34,306 nt of DNA from CAYLHS01 sp964383535. Its GTDB lineage: Bacteria > Actinomycetota > Acidimicrobiia > Spongiisociales > UBA4744. Location of the stretch: contig CAYLHS010000017.1 in NCBI GenBank assembly GCA_964383535.1, positions 1 to 34,306 of the forward strand. The letters run 5' to 3'. The position numbers and the translations under genes were made by a program. This document shows, piece after piece, positions 22,649 to 30,069 of the stretch; positions within the stretch are counted from its first letter, which is position 1; each line of letters begins with the position of its first letter. Below the pieces are notes generated by a model that saw only the letters and a list, made by a program, of their open reading frames with translations, was not told the origin of the DNA and did not search any database.

Positions 22649-22882
22649 TCAGTCTTCGGTGTGTTCGACGACGAGCTTGCCGTCTGCGATCTCCTCGAAG
22701 GCGATGGTGAGTGCCTTGTGGCTCAGTGTGTGAACCTGTGGCGGCACGTAGTGACCGATGCCTTCTCCGAGCTGATTGAAGTATGCGTTGATCTGACGCG
22801 CCCGGCGCGAACCGAGGACAACCAGTTCGAATCGTCCGCCGGTCACGCCGAGGAGGTCCTCAACGGGTGGTTGCATCATCAT
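22649..22882 (-). CDS. rpoZ: RNA polymerase omega subunit
   Basis: A 77-residue subunit that helps assemble RNA polymerase. Signature residues are PPVEDLLGVTGGRFELVVLGSRRARQINAYFNQLGEG, with the conserved ARQIN. Three ATGs open the frame (22882, 22879, 22876), the first overlapping the gmk stop as ATGA. The gmk-rpoZ-coaBC order is conserved in actinobacteria and firmicutes. Confidence 0.96.
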   Translation of the reverse strand: MMMQPPVEDLLGVTGGRFELVVLGSRRARQINAYFNQLGEGIGHYVPPQVHTLSHKALTIAFEEIADGKLVVEHTED

Positions 22883-23448
22883 GACAGTGCTCTCGTGGGG
22901 GGAGCCTCCAGTATACGCAGAATCTCGGCAACCGTCGTGTCGACGCTCGTGTTCACCACCATGTGGTCGAAACGCTTCGCCGCCTCGCGAACCTGCCAGT
23001 CCGCGATGCGCAAACGCAGCGCGATCTGGTTCTCTTCGGTATCGCCCCGCCCCCGAAGGCGCTCTTCGAGCGTTGTCCTGGAAGGAGGAGCTACGAAGAT
23101 GGTGACAGCGGCCGGGAACACTGCCTTCACCTGCATCGCCCCGTTGACCTCGATGTCGAGAAGAACGTCATTGCCTCCGTCAAGCATCGTCAGCACCGGC
23201 GCTTTCGGCGTTCCGTATCTGAATCCGCTGTACTCGGCCCACTCCAGTAGCTCACCCGCTCCGACGAGCGCATCGAATTCCGCATCGCTCACGAACCGGT
23301 AGTCGATGCCATCGCGCTCGGATGCCCTGCGCGCCCGTGTGGTCACCGAGACCGAGAAGTAGAACGGGTGCTCCCTGTGCAGTGCAGCAACCACCGTCGA
23401 CTTGCCCACCCCGGACGGGCCGGAGACGACGATGAGACGTCCGCTCAA
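22879..23448 (-). CDS. gmk: Guanylate kinase
   Basis: Phosphorylates GMP to GDP. The 189-residue protein has the P-loop GPSGVGKS (10-17), SVTTRARRASERDGIDYRFV for GMP binding, YGTPKAPV, and the RLRGRGDTEENQIALRL lid. The start is TTG at 23448, one base after the mihF stop; no ATG or GTG lies near the family start. The gene is coupled to rpoZ by ATGA. Confidence 0.96.
   Translation of the reverse strand: MSGRLIVVSGPSGVGKSTVVAALHREHPFYFSVSVTTRARRASERDGIDYRFVSDAEFDALVGAGELLEWAEYSGFRYGTPKAPVLTMLDGGNDVLLDIEVNGAMQVKAVFPAAVTIFVAPPSRTTLEERLRGRGDTEENQIALRLRIADWQVREAAKRFDHMVVNTSVDTTVAEILRILEAPPTRALS
22910..22915 (-). promoter_or_regulatory. Candidate -10 box inside the gmk 3' end
   Basis: TATACT on the minus strand in a GTATACTG context identical to that of the infC and metK promoters, 27 nt before rpoZ. 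It could give a separate rpoZ-coaBC transcript. No -35 is evident. Confidence 0.3.
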
Positions 23449-23449
23449 C

Positions 23450-23761
23450 TCACTCGGTTGCGCCGAGCAGCGCTGCCTTCTGGCGCTCGCCGAGTCCTCG
23501 CAGGCGTCTGCTCTCCGCTATTCCGTGGGTCTCCATCATCCGCTTCGCCTTCACCTTTCCGGTTCCCGGCAGCGAACTCAGAACCGCGTACACCTTCATT
23601 CCTGCGACCGCCGGGTCGCCGGCGGCCCTCTCGAGAAGCTCGGCAAACGTGACCGAGCCCGTCTTCAGGAGCTGTTTCAGCTCCGCTCGGACTCTTCGTA
23701 CCTCGGCAGCCCGCGCCAGCGCTGCAGCCCTTTGTTCATCGGTGAGTACAGGAGGTGCCAT
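23450..23761 (-). CDS. mihF: Integration host factor, actinobacterial type
   Basis: A small nucleoid-associated DNA-binding protein found in actinobacteria and unrelated to HU/IHF of E. coli. The 103 residues show PPVLTDEQRAAALARA, the helical RVRAELKQLLKTG, and the DNA-binding LPGTGKVKAKRMMETHGIAESRRLRGLG. It sits between pyrF and gmk, the conserved actinobacterial location. Its ATG has no Shine-Dalgarno, but TAGAGT lies 6 nt upstream. Confidence 0.95.
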   Translation of the reverse strand: MAPPVLTDEQRAAALARAAEVRRVRAELKQLLKTGSVTFAELLERAAGDPAVAGMKVYAVLSSLPGTGKVKAKRMMETHGIAESRRLRGLGERQKAALLGATE

Positions 23762-23767
23762 GCCCGC

Positions 23768-23773
23768 ACTCTA
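23768..23773 (-). promoter_or_regulatory. Candidate leaderless -10 box of mihF, built on the pyrF stop codon
   Basis: TAGAGT on the minus strand begins with the pyrF TAG stop codon (23771-23773) and ends 6 nt before the mihF ATG. No clear -35. Confidence 0.35.
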
Positions 23774-24469
23774 CCAACCTGACGCGCTCAGGAGACGCCG
23801 TATCGCGGCAACAGGATCCGGAGACGTGGTGATCGGCCTTCCCACCACCAGGTAGTCGGCACCTCCCGCAAGGGCGTCGCGCGGCGATGCGATCCTCCGC
23901 TGATCGTGTGCCACCGCTCCGGGCGGACGTATCCCTGGAGTCACTTTCAGCAACTGCGGAGCCACCGTCGATACGACACCGAGTTCGATCGGAGAGCAGA
24001 TGACGCCTTCGCACCCGGTGTCGGCAGCGAGGGCCGCCATCCTCGAAGTCAGACGTCCGGGCGACTCCCGTATCCCGGTCTCCTTGAGGCCGTCCTGGTC
24101 GAGGCTCGTCAGCACCGTCACCGCGAGCACCCCGCTCTCCCTGCCTCCTGAGCCCTCGGCGAGCCCTTCGACCGCCGCCTCGAGCATCTCCCTGCCACCG
24201 GACGCGTGCACGCTGAGCCAGCGAGCACCAAGGCTGCCAAGGCGACGTGCAGCCCGACGAACCGTCACAGGGATGTCGTGCAGTTTCGCGTCGACGAACA
24301 CCGGCGCGTTCCCAGCATCCAGGACGGCACCAATGGTCGCGGGTCCCGGCCCGCTCAGCAGCTCCAGCCCGATCTTGAAGCCTCCTGCCTCTCCCGCCAG
24401 TACACCGGCAAGGTGCACGGCCTGCGTCGCTTCGGCGACGTCGAGCGCTACGAGTATCGGATTCACCAC
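23771..24469 (-). CDS. pyrF: Orotidine 5'-phosphate decarboxylase
   Basis: Last step of UMP synthesis. The 232-residue protein is the short type, with DVAEATQAV, FKIGLELL, the catalytic VDAKLHDIP, and PGIRPPGAVAHDQRRIASP near the phosphate site. Streptomyces and mycobacteria usually carry a longer form. Two GTG codons start the frame: 24469 has GGAGG 9 nt upstream, and 24466 overlaps the pyrD TGA as GTGA. Confidence 0.95.
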   Translation of the reverse strand: MVNPILVALDVAEATQAVHLAGVLAGEAGGFKIGLELLSGPGPATIGAVLDAGNAPVFVDAKLHDIPVTVRRAARRLGSLGARWLSVHASGGREMLEAAVEGLAEGSGGRESGVLAVTVLTSLDQDGLKETGIRESPGRLTSRMAALAADTGCEGVICSPIELGVVSTVAPQLLKVTPGIRPPGAVAHDQRRIASPRDALAGGADYLVVGRPITTSPDPVAAIRRLLSASGW

Positions 24470-25362
24470 GGCTGCATGCCTCCTGTCAGTTCGCTCGGAT
24501 CATGTGCGCCAAGACGGGTCACCAGGTCCAACGTCTCGTGCAGTACCCGTTCTCCTGCTCGAGGCTCGGCGAAGTGCACCGTACCGATCGCAACTGCGGT
24601 CGCCCCCGCGAGCAGGTACTCCACCACGTCCCGTCCTGTGCGAATCCCCCCACACCCGACGATGGGCGTCTCGGGCAACGCCTCGTGGACCTCGAGGACG
24701 CACGCAAGCGAGATGGGTTTGATCGCCGGTCCGGAGTAGCCGCCGATGACGCCTGAGAGCGCCGGTCGTCGCGATTCGATGTCGATGGCGGCTCCCTTGA
24801 CGGTATTCGTGAGTGTCAGGAAGTCCGCTCCGGCCTCCCTGACCGAATCCGCGATCCGGACGATGTTCGATGCGTTCGGCGACAGTTTGGCGCCCACCGG
24901 AATCCGCACGGCGGATCTGACCTCGCGGACCACGTCCGACGACAGCCCGGCGTCGAGCGCGATGATCGAATGACCCTCGAGATTCGGACACGAGAGGTTG
25001 ACTTCCACCGCCCGAACGCCTCCACCTTCCATCTTGCTCGCCACAGTCGCGAACTCCCCCGGGGTCCGCCCCACCGCGGAGCCCCACACAGGCACCCCGA
25101 GCGACTCGAACCGGGGCGCAATGTGCTCCAGCCACGAGTCGATGCCCGGGTTCTGTATGCCGATACCGTTCAACATCCCGGCATCCGTGCCTGCGATCCT
25201 GGGAGCGATCCGGCCCGGCCACGGGTCGGCACTGACGGACTTGGCGACCAGCGCCCCGTACGCGTCGAGACGTGCGACCTTCGCGAACTCGATGATGGAC
25301 CCGAACGTGCCTGATGCGGCGATCAGCGGCGTCTCCAGGCGGAGCGGACCCAGCGCGATCAT
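24463..25362 (-). CDS. pyrD: Dihydroorotate dehydrogenase, class IB-like
   Basis: Oxidises dihydroorotate to orotate. The 299-residue FMN protein has the soluble class 1 pattern: AASGTFG, MLNGIGIQNPG (as in the B. subtilis NAD-dependent form), EVNLSCPN with the catalytic Cys, AKLSPN, GGYSGPAIKPI and GGIRTGRDVVEYL. There is no membrane-targeting N-terminus of class 2. ATG 25362 overlaps the pyrC stop as ATGA. Class IB enzymes normally pair with the PyrK iron-sulfur flavoprotein; no pyrK is in the window. Confidence 0.94.
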   Translation of the reverse strand: MIALGPLRLETPLIAASGTFGSIIEFAKVARLDAYGALVAKSVSADPWPGRIAPRIAGTDAGMLNGIGIQNPGIDSWLEHIAPRFESLGVPVWGSAVGRTPGEFATVASKMEGGGVRAVEVNLSCPNLEGHSIIALDAGLSSDVVREVRSAVRIPVGAKLSPNASNIVRIADSVREAGADFLTLTNTVKGAAIDIESRRPALSGVIGGYSGPAIKPISLACVLEVHEALPETPIVGCGGIRTGRDVVEYLLAGATAVAIGTVHFAEPRAGERVLHETLDLVTRLGAHDPSELTGGMQPW

Positions 25363-26615
25363 GAAGCCTCGTAGCTGACCACTCCGTCGTGAATGGTCGC
25401 GAGCACCCGGCCCTTCATGCGACGGCCCTTGAACGGCGAGTTCTCGGAGCGAGAGGCGAACCGCTCCGGAGTCCACGAGGCGTCCGGATCGAACACGACG
25501 AGGTTCGCCGCGATGCCTGGCTCCGGCCAACGGCCGTGCCGGTCGAGTTCCAGCATCCGGGCTGCCGTCACGGACAGACGCTCGAAGAACTCCACGGGTT
25601 CGAGTGGCACCAGCTCATTCACGACGGCGGCCGCCGTCTCGAGCCCGATCACACCGCGTGGCGCATCGTCGAAGGGAACGTCCTTCTCGGCCGAGGCGTG
25701 AGGAGCGTGGTCGGTGCCGACGACATCGATCACCGCCGACCGGAGCCCTTCTCTCACGGCCATGACGTCGGATTCCGTTCGGAGTGGCGGGTACATCTTG
25801 TAGGCCGGATCCATTCGTTCGATCTCAGTGTGATCGAACGCAAGGTGGTGTGGTGTCACCTCTGCCGTCACAGGAAGCCCTCGGCGCTTGGCCTCCTCGA
25901 CGAGATGAACGCTCCCTGCCGTCGACACGTGCTGCACGTGGTACCGGACGCCTGTCAGTTCGACGAGCGCCAGGTCCCGCATGATGATCGCTTCTTCCGC
26001 GAGAGCAGGCATGCCTCGCATGCCCAGCCGGGCCGACACGGCACCCTCGTGCATGTGGGCGCCGCGTGTCAGGGTCCTGTCCTCCGCGTGCTGGGCGACA
26101 ATGCCACCCAGATCGGAGAGGTATTCCATCGCGAGTCGGAGGAGACCCGTGTCCTGCACGGTGTCTCCGTCGTCGCTGAACAGCCTGACTCCTGCATTCC
26201 ACAGCTCGTCCAGGTGCGCGAGATGTGCTCCTGCACGCCCGAGCGTGATCGCCCCTGCGGGGACGACGTCGACGAGACCCACATCGCTGCCTCGCTCCGA
26301 CACATACCGGGCCAGATGGCCGGAGTCGATCGCCGGATCGGTGTTCGCCATCGCGACCACCGCGGTGAAGCCGCCGGCTGCTGCCGCCAGCGACCCCGTC
26401 TCGATGTCCTCTTTCCACTCCTGGCCGGGTTCTCTGAAATGAACGTGTGTGTCCACGAGACCAGGGCCTACCAGCGCACCGGCGCAGTCGATGACGCGAT
26501 CCGCATGCAGACCGACACCGATCTCGACGACGTTCCCGTCGCGTATCAGGACATCGGCGTTGGCCACCCCGTCAGGTCCCACGACCCGACCACCTTTGAG
26601 CACGATCTCAGACAT
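25359..26615 (-). CDS. pyrC: Dihydroorotase (class I)
   Basis: Closes carbamoyl aspartate to dihydroorotate. The 418-residue amidohydrolase has the metal ligands DTHVHFREPG (His57, His59), AQHAED, HVQHVSTA, and GTDHAPH. The beta-sandwich tail includes ENSPFKGRRMKGRV. ATG 26615 overlaps pyrB by 8 nt and was chosen for the family start SEIVLKGGRVV. Confidence 0.97.
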   Translation of the reverse strand: MSEIVLKGGRVVGPDGVANADVLIRDGNVVEIGVGLHADRVIDCAGALVGPGLVDTHVHFREPGQEWKEDIETGSLAAAAGGFTAVVAMANTDPAIDSGHLARYVSERGSDVGLVDVVPAGAITLGRAGAHLAHLDELWNAGVRLFSDDGDTVQDTGLLRLAMEYLSDLGGIVAQHAEDRTLTRGAHMHEGAVSARLGMRGMPALAEEAIIMRDLALVELTGVRYHVQHVSTAGSVHLVEEAKRRGLPVTAEVTPHHLAFDHTEIERMDPAYKMYPPLRTESDVMAVREGLRSAVIDVVGTDHAPHASAEKDVPFDDAPRGVIGLETAAAVVNELVPLEPVEFFERLSVTAARMLELDRHGRWPEPGIAANLVVFDPDASWTPERFASRSENSPFKGRRMKGRVLATIHDGVVSYEAS

Positions 26616-27525
26616 CTGCGTACTCCCCTCCGAGCAAGCGAAAGAGCACCGCCATTCGGACCGCGACACCGTTCGCAACCTGCGGCTCGACGAGCGATCG
26701 CGGATGGTCGGCCACTTCAGGAGCGATCTCGACGCCACGATTCATCGGACCGGGGTGCATCACCACGCTGTCGGAAGACATCCGAGTGAACCGGTCCCAC
26801 GTCAGCCCGAACCGGCCGACGTACTCAGGGAGAGACGGAAGCACGGAAGCGCCCCCTCGCTCCTTCTGGATGCGAAGGAGATAGATGACATCTGAGTCGA
26901 GTACCTCGTCGATCGCCCCGCTCGTCTGAACCGGCCATCCCCCCAGATCGACCGGAAGGAGCGTCCTCGGTGCGACCAGAGTCACGGCCGCTCCCAGCGT
27001 GGCGAAGGCGGTGATATTGGAACGGGCAACGCGCGAGTGGCGTATGTCACCGACGATCGCGATCTTGAGCCCATCGAGACTGCCGAAGTGCCGTCGGACG
27101 GTGAGGGCGTCGAGGAGCGCCTGTGTGGGGTGCTGGTGCGCCCCGTCACCGCCGTTCAACACGGGCAATGCAGTCCACTCCGCGATCCTCCACGGGGCTC
27201 CCGTGGAGGTGTGGCGGACCACGAGTGCGTCTGCACCCATCGCCTTGATCGTGAGGGCCGTGTCTTTGAGACTCTCCCCCTTCGAGAGTGACGACGTGCC
27301 GGGCGAGAAACTCATCGTGTCGGCAGAGAGTGCCTTGGCGGCCCGCTCGAACGACATTCGGGTCCTCGTCGACGGTTCGAAGAACAGCATCGCGACGGTA
27401 CGGCCGCGCAGCGCAGGAACCTTGGGGATCGGCCGGGCCAGCACCTCCACGAACTCGTCGGAGAGATCGAGCAGCGACGTCATCTCGTCCTTGGAGAGGC
27501 CATCCACGGTCAGGAAGTCGTTCAT
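26608..27525 (-). CDS. pyrB: Aspartate carbamoyltransferase catalytic subunit
   Basis: First committed step of pyrimidine synthesis. The 305-residue protein has FFEPSTRTRMSFE for carbamoyl phosphate, SLSKGESLKDT, HPTQALLDALT and MHPGPMNRGVEI, which distinguish it from ArgF in this same window. No regulatory pyrI follows. Its ATG overlaps the pyrR stop by 4 nt. Confidence 0.97.
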   Translation of the reverse strand: MNDFLTVDGLSKDEMTSLLDLSDEFVEVLARPIPKVPALRGRTVAMLFFEPSTRTRMSFERAAKALSADTMSFSPGTSSLSKGESLKDTALTIKAMGADALVVRHTSTGAPWRIAEWTALPVLNGGDGAHQHPTQALLDALTVRRHFGSLDGLKIAIVGDIRHSRVARSNITAFATLGAAVTLVAPRTLLPVDLGGWPVQTSGAIDEVLDSDVIYLLRIQKERGGASVLPSLPEYVGRFGLTWDRFTRMSSDSVVMHPGPMNRGVEIAPEVADHPRSLVEPQVANGVAVRMAVLFRLLGGEYADV

Positions 27526-28037
27526 GGGCGCTCCTCTATCGCCACGCCATCCTCTCCGTCGATCTCGGTGAGATGCACCGACACCCGCTCCGACGAGGAC
27601 GTTGGCAGGTTCTTGCCGACGAAGTCGGCGCGGATGGGAAGCTGTCGGTGCCCTCGGTCCACGAGCGTTGCCAGTTGCACGCCACGCGGTCTCCCCAGAT
27701 CGGCCAGCGCATCGAGCGCTGCCCTGATCGTGCGCCCCGTGAACAGCACGTCGTCCACCAGGACGATTGCTCGCCCTGAGATGTCGACGGGGAGCTGGGT
27801 GTGTGCCAGCGTCGTCGTCGGACGCTGTGAGAGATCATCACGGTAGAGCCCGATGTCGAGCGTTCCGACGGGGACCGTCGTCGATTCGATCTCGGAAATC
27901 ACCTCTGCGAGGCGACGTGCGAGTGGCACCCCTCTGGTGTGGATGCCCACAAGGACCAGATCGTCGGCTCCTTCGTTGCGCTCGACGATCTCGTGGGCCA
28001 TGCGTCGTACAGCCCGCAAGATGTCGTCGGCTCCCAT
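27522..28037 (-). CDS. pyrR: Pyrimidine operon RNA-binding regulator PyrR
   Basis: Binds UMP/UTP and a specific RNA in the pyr leader to repress the operon; also has a uracil phosphoribosyltransferase fold. The core starts MGADDILRAVRRMAHEIVERN, with TRGVPLARRLA, YRDDL, the PRPP loop VDDVLFTGRT and LVDRGHRQLPIRADFVGKN. The start is uncertain. ATG 28037 overlaps the stop of a 20-codon upstream ORF as TGATG. ATG 28061 is in the same frame, and its added residues SVM fit the usual PyrR N-terminus better, but its only Shine-Dalgarno-like bases are inside a hairpin. Confidence 0.93.
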   Translation of the reverse strand: MGADDILRAVRRMAHEIVERNEGADDLVLVGIHTRGVPLARRLAEVISEIESTTVPVGTLDIGLYRDDLSQRPTTTLAHTQLPVDISGRAIVLVDDVLFTGRTIRAALDALADLGRPRGVQLATLVDRGHRQLPIRADFVGKNLPTSSSERVSVHLTEIDGEDGVAIEERP

Positions 28038-28099
28038 CACCGAAGGCACGAGACACCCCATGAACAAACCGCCCTGCGGGCGGCTTCACGAACAGTCAT
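28037..28099 (-). CDS. Short upstream ORF in the pyrR leader
   Basis: Twenty codons (MTVREAARRAVCSWGVSCLR) with an excellent AAGGAG 5 nt before the ATG, the AAGGAG being part of the PyrR-binding RNA. The TGA overlaps the ATG of the pyrR core as TGATG. It probably carries the translational block to pyrR by coupling. Alternatively, it is the true N-terminus of pyrR split by a frameshift: MTVRE joined to VMGADDI would look like an ordinary PyrR start. No known family. Confidence 0.55.
   Translation of the reverse strand: MTVREAARRAVCSWGVSCLR
28066..28086 (-). promoter_or_regulatory. Hairpin in the pyrR leader
   Basis: AAGCCGCCC, loop GCA, GGGCGGTTT (one G-U pair) inside the upstream ORF, followed by GTTC and ATG 28061. 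It resembles a weak intrinsic terminator or a hairpin hiding the ribosome site for ATG 28061. Ribosomes on the upstream ORF would open it. Confidence 0.55.
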
Positions 28100-28100
28100 C

Positions 28101-28129
28101 GATTCTCCTTCCCGGCCTCACCGGACCGT
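28101..28129 (-). promoter_or_regulatory. PyrR-binding RNA element
   Basis: The minus strand reads GGTCCGGTGAGGCCGGGAAG followed by GAGAATC, matching the PyrR anti-antiterminator consensus (UCC-x-G-x-GAGG-C/U-x-GG-x-AAGG) known from Bacillus and the mycobacterial pyr leaders. The 3' part contains the AAGGAG Shine-Dalgarno of the 20-codon ORF, so bound PyrR should block ribosome entry, as shown for Mycobacterium smegmatis. Confidence 0.88.
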
Positions 28130-28149
28130 GATTAAAGGACGTTGTGGGC

Positions 28150-28155
28150 ATCGTA
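28150..28155 (-). promoter_or_regulatory. Candidate -10 box of the pyr operon
   Basis: TACGAT on the minus strand, just after the nusB stop codon; a start near 28143 would precede the PyrR element by about 15 nt. No convincing -35. Confidence 0.35.
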
Positions 28156-28161
28156 GCACCG

Positions 28162-28518
28162 TCAGCGTTCCGACTGCGATATGCGCCCGAGGATGCCATT
28201 GACGAATGCTCCACTCCGCTCGGTCGAGTACTTCTTGGCCAGCCGTACCGCCTCAGCCACGACGACCGACGTCGGCGTGTCCGGCTCGTATCGCAGCTCG
28301 AACAGGGCGAGTCTGAGAACCGCTCTATCGATCGGCGCCATCCGGGCCACCCGCCACCGCTTCGACACACCGTCGAGCGTGCCGTCGAGTTCCTCGATGT
28401 GCTCGATGACGCCGGAGGCGAGCCGCTCGGCACGCCCCGAAAGGCCTCTGATCTCACCGTCTCGAAGATCGAACTCGTAGAGGGCCTGGAGCGCTCGTTC
28501 TCGGGCGTCGCTCGTCAC
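28162..28518 (-). CDS. nusB: Transcription antitermination protein NusB
   Basis: Binds rRNA boxA with S10 to support rRNA transcription. The 118-residue all-helical protein has ARERALQALYEFDLRDG, IDRAVLRLALFELRYEPDTP, VVVAEAVRLAKKYS and FVNGILGRI. GTG 28518 overlaps the efp stop as GTGA. The efp-nusB-pyrR order is conserved in actinobacteria. Confidence 0.97.
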   Translation of the reverse strand: MTSDARERALQALYEFDLRDGEIRGLSGRAERLASGVIEHIEELDGTLDGVSKRWRVARMAPIDRAVLRLALFELRYEPDTPTSVVVAEAVRLAKKYSTERSGAFVNGILGRISQSER

Positions 28519-29072
28519 AGCCGGGTGATGTATTCGCCGCTTCGTGTGTCGACCTTGATGTGGTCGCCTGCCTCCACGAACAACGGGACCTGTACGACGA
28601 GACCGGTCGACACGGTGACCGGCTTCGTGGCGCCGGAGACGCGATCGCCCTTCACGCCGGGCTCGGCCTCCACCACTTCCATCTCCACCGATGCCGGCAG
28701 TTCGACCGCGATCGGCACGTCCTGATACATGGGGAGGATCGTCACCAATCCGTCGACGAGAAACGGCGCCGCATCGCCCACCTGATCGTCGCTGAGAGCG
28801 AACTGCGCATACGTTTCGAGGTCCATGAAGTGAAAACCGAGGTCGTCGCGGTAGAGGAACTGGTGCTCTCTGCGGTCGATGACGGCCTGTTGAACGTTCT
28901 CGCCCGCCCTGAACGTGCGGTCGATGACGGCGCCCGTGTCCAGGTTCTTGAGCTTCATACGCACGAATGCCTTCCCCTTGCCCGGCTTCACGTGCTGGTA
29001 CTCGATCACGCTGAACAGTCCTTCAGGGAGATCCAGAGCCATGCCGGGGCGTGCGTCATTGGTCGAAATCAT
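28515..29072 (-). CDS. efp: Elongation factor P
   Basis: Relieves ribosome stalling at proline runs. The 185-residue protein has three beta domains: KOW-like N domain with HVKPGKGKAFV (Lys32 at the tip, the residue modified in some bacteria), a middle OB domain, and the C-terminal OB domain ending DHIKVDTRSGEYITRL. AGGAGG lies 4 nt before ATG 29072, a strong site. No modification enzyme is nearby. Confidence 0.97.
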   Translation of the reverse strand: MISTNDARPGMALDLPEGLFSVIEYQHVKPGKGKAFVRMKLKNLDTGAVIDRTFRAGENVQQAVIDRREHQFLYRDDLGFHFMDLETYAQFALSDDQVGDAAPFLVDGLVTILPMYQDVPIAVELPASVEMEVVEAEPGVKGDRVSGATKPVTVSTGLVVQVPLFVEAGDHIKVDTRSGEYITRL

Positions 29073-29082
29073 GGAACCTCCT

Positions 29083-30069
29083 TCACGAGAGTGTATCCGA
29101 CAGCACCGAACGCACCTCCGCCTCTTCAACGGTGACCACACTCGGTACACCTATGCGCTCGAGAAGGACCATGTTGAGTGCTCCACGTCGGCGCTTCTTG
29201 TCGCTTCTCAGCAGGTGCATGACCGGCTCGAGCTCGAACGAGCAGGTCGTCGGCAGTCCCAGACCGGCCAGTAGCGCCCGCTGTCGCGCAGCGTCCGGGA
29301 ATCCCAGGAGACGCGTCGCGAGCTCTGCCGCGGCCGTCATGCCGATCGACACGGCGTCTCCGTGCGGGATCGCCGCCACACGCTCGATCGCATGCCCGAC
29401 GGTGTGCCCGTAGTTGAGAATGGCGCGCACTCCGTGCTCATGTGGATCCGCGGACACGACATCGACCTTGACGGCGATCGCGTCACGAACGATACGGTCC
29501 AGCGCCGCAGTGCCGCCGCCGCTCTCCAGGGCCTCGACCAGGTGCGGGTCGCCGATCAGCCCCGCCTTGGCGATCTCCGCCATGCCTTCCCTCCGGAGTG
29601 ACGGCGGTAGCTGCTCGAGGATCTCCATATCGACGAACACTGTGTCAGGCTCCCAGAACGTGCCGACGAGGTTCTTCGCATCGAGATTGACCGCCGTCTT
29701 TCCACCGATCGCCGCGTCCACTGCACAGAGGAGCGTCGTTGGCACGCTGAGCATCCGGATGCCTCGCAGGTAGGTGGAGGCGACGAATCCTGCGAGGTCG
29801 GTGACCGTCCCTCCGCCGATGGCGACGACCGTGCCCGAACGATCGATGTCATGGGAGTCCAGCCAGCGGTACACCCGTTCCGCCACCTCCAGCGTCTTGG
29901 CGGCCTCCCCATCGGGCAGTACGAGCAGTGGCACCCCGCTGCCCTCCGCGACGCCGCGTGCGATCGCTTCCGCCCCCGGCTGCGTCAAGATCGCCGATGG
30001 ACCGTCACCTGCCGACACCCCCGAGCGCACACCTCGTCCGAGCTCGATTCGGGTCGCACCGCAGATCAT
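29083..30069 (-). CDS. aroB: 3-dehydroquinate synthase
   Basis: Second step of the shikimate pathway; NAD- and metal-dependent. The 328-residue protein has DGEAAKTLEVAERVYRWL, GGGTVTDLAGFVASTYLRG, PTTLLCAVDAAIGGKTAVN, and NYGHTVGHAIE. ATG 30069 shares its A with the aroK stop (TGATG) and has GGAGG just upstream. Confidence 0.97.
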   Translation of the reverse strand: MICGATRIELGRGVRSGVSAGDGPSAILTQPGAEAIARGVAEGSGVPLLVLPDGEAAKTLEVAERVYRWLDSHDIDRSGTVVAIGGGTVTDLAGFVASTYLRGIRMLSVPTTLLCAVDAAIGGKTAVNLDAKNLVGTFWEPDTVFVDMEILEQLPPSLRREGMAEIAKAGLIGDPHLVEALESGGGTAALDRIVRDAIAVKVDVVSADPHEHGVRAILNYGHTVGHAIERVAAIPHGDAVSIGMTAAAELATRLLGFPDAARQRALLAGLGLPTTCSFELEPVMHLLRSDKKRRRGALNMVLLERIGVPSVVTVEEAEVRSVLSDTLS

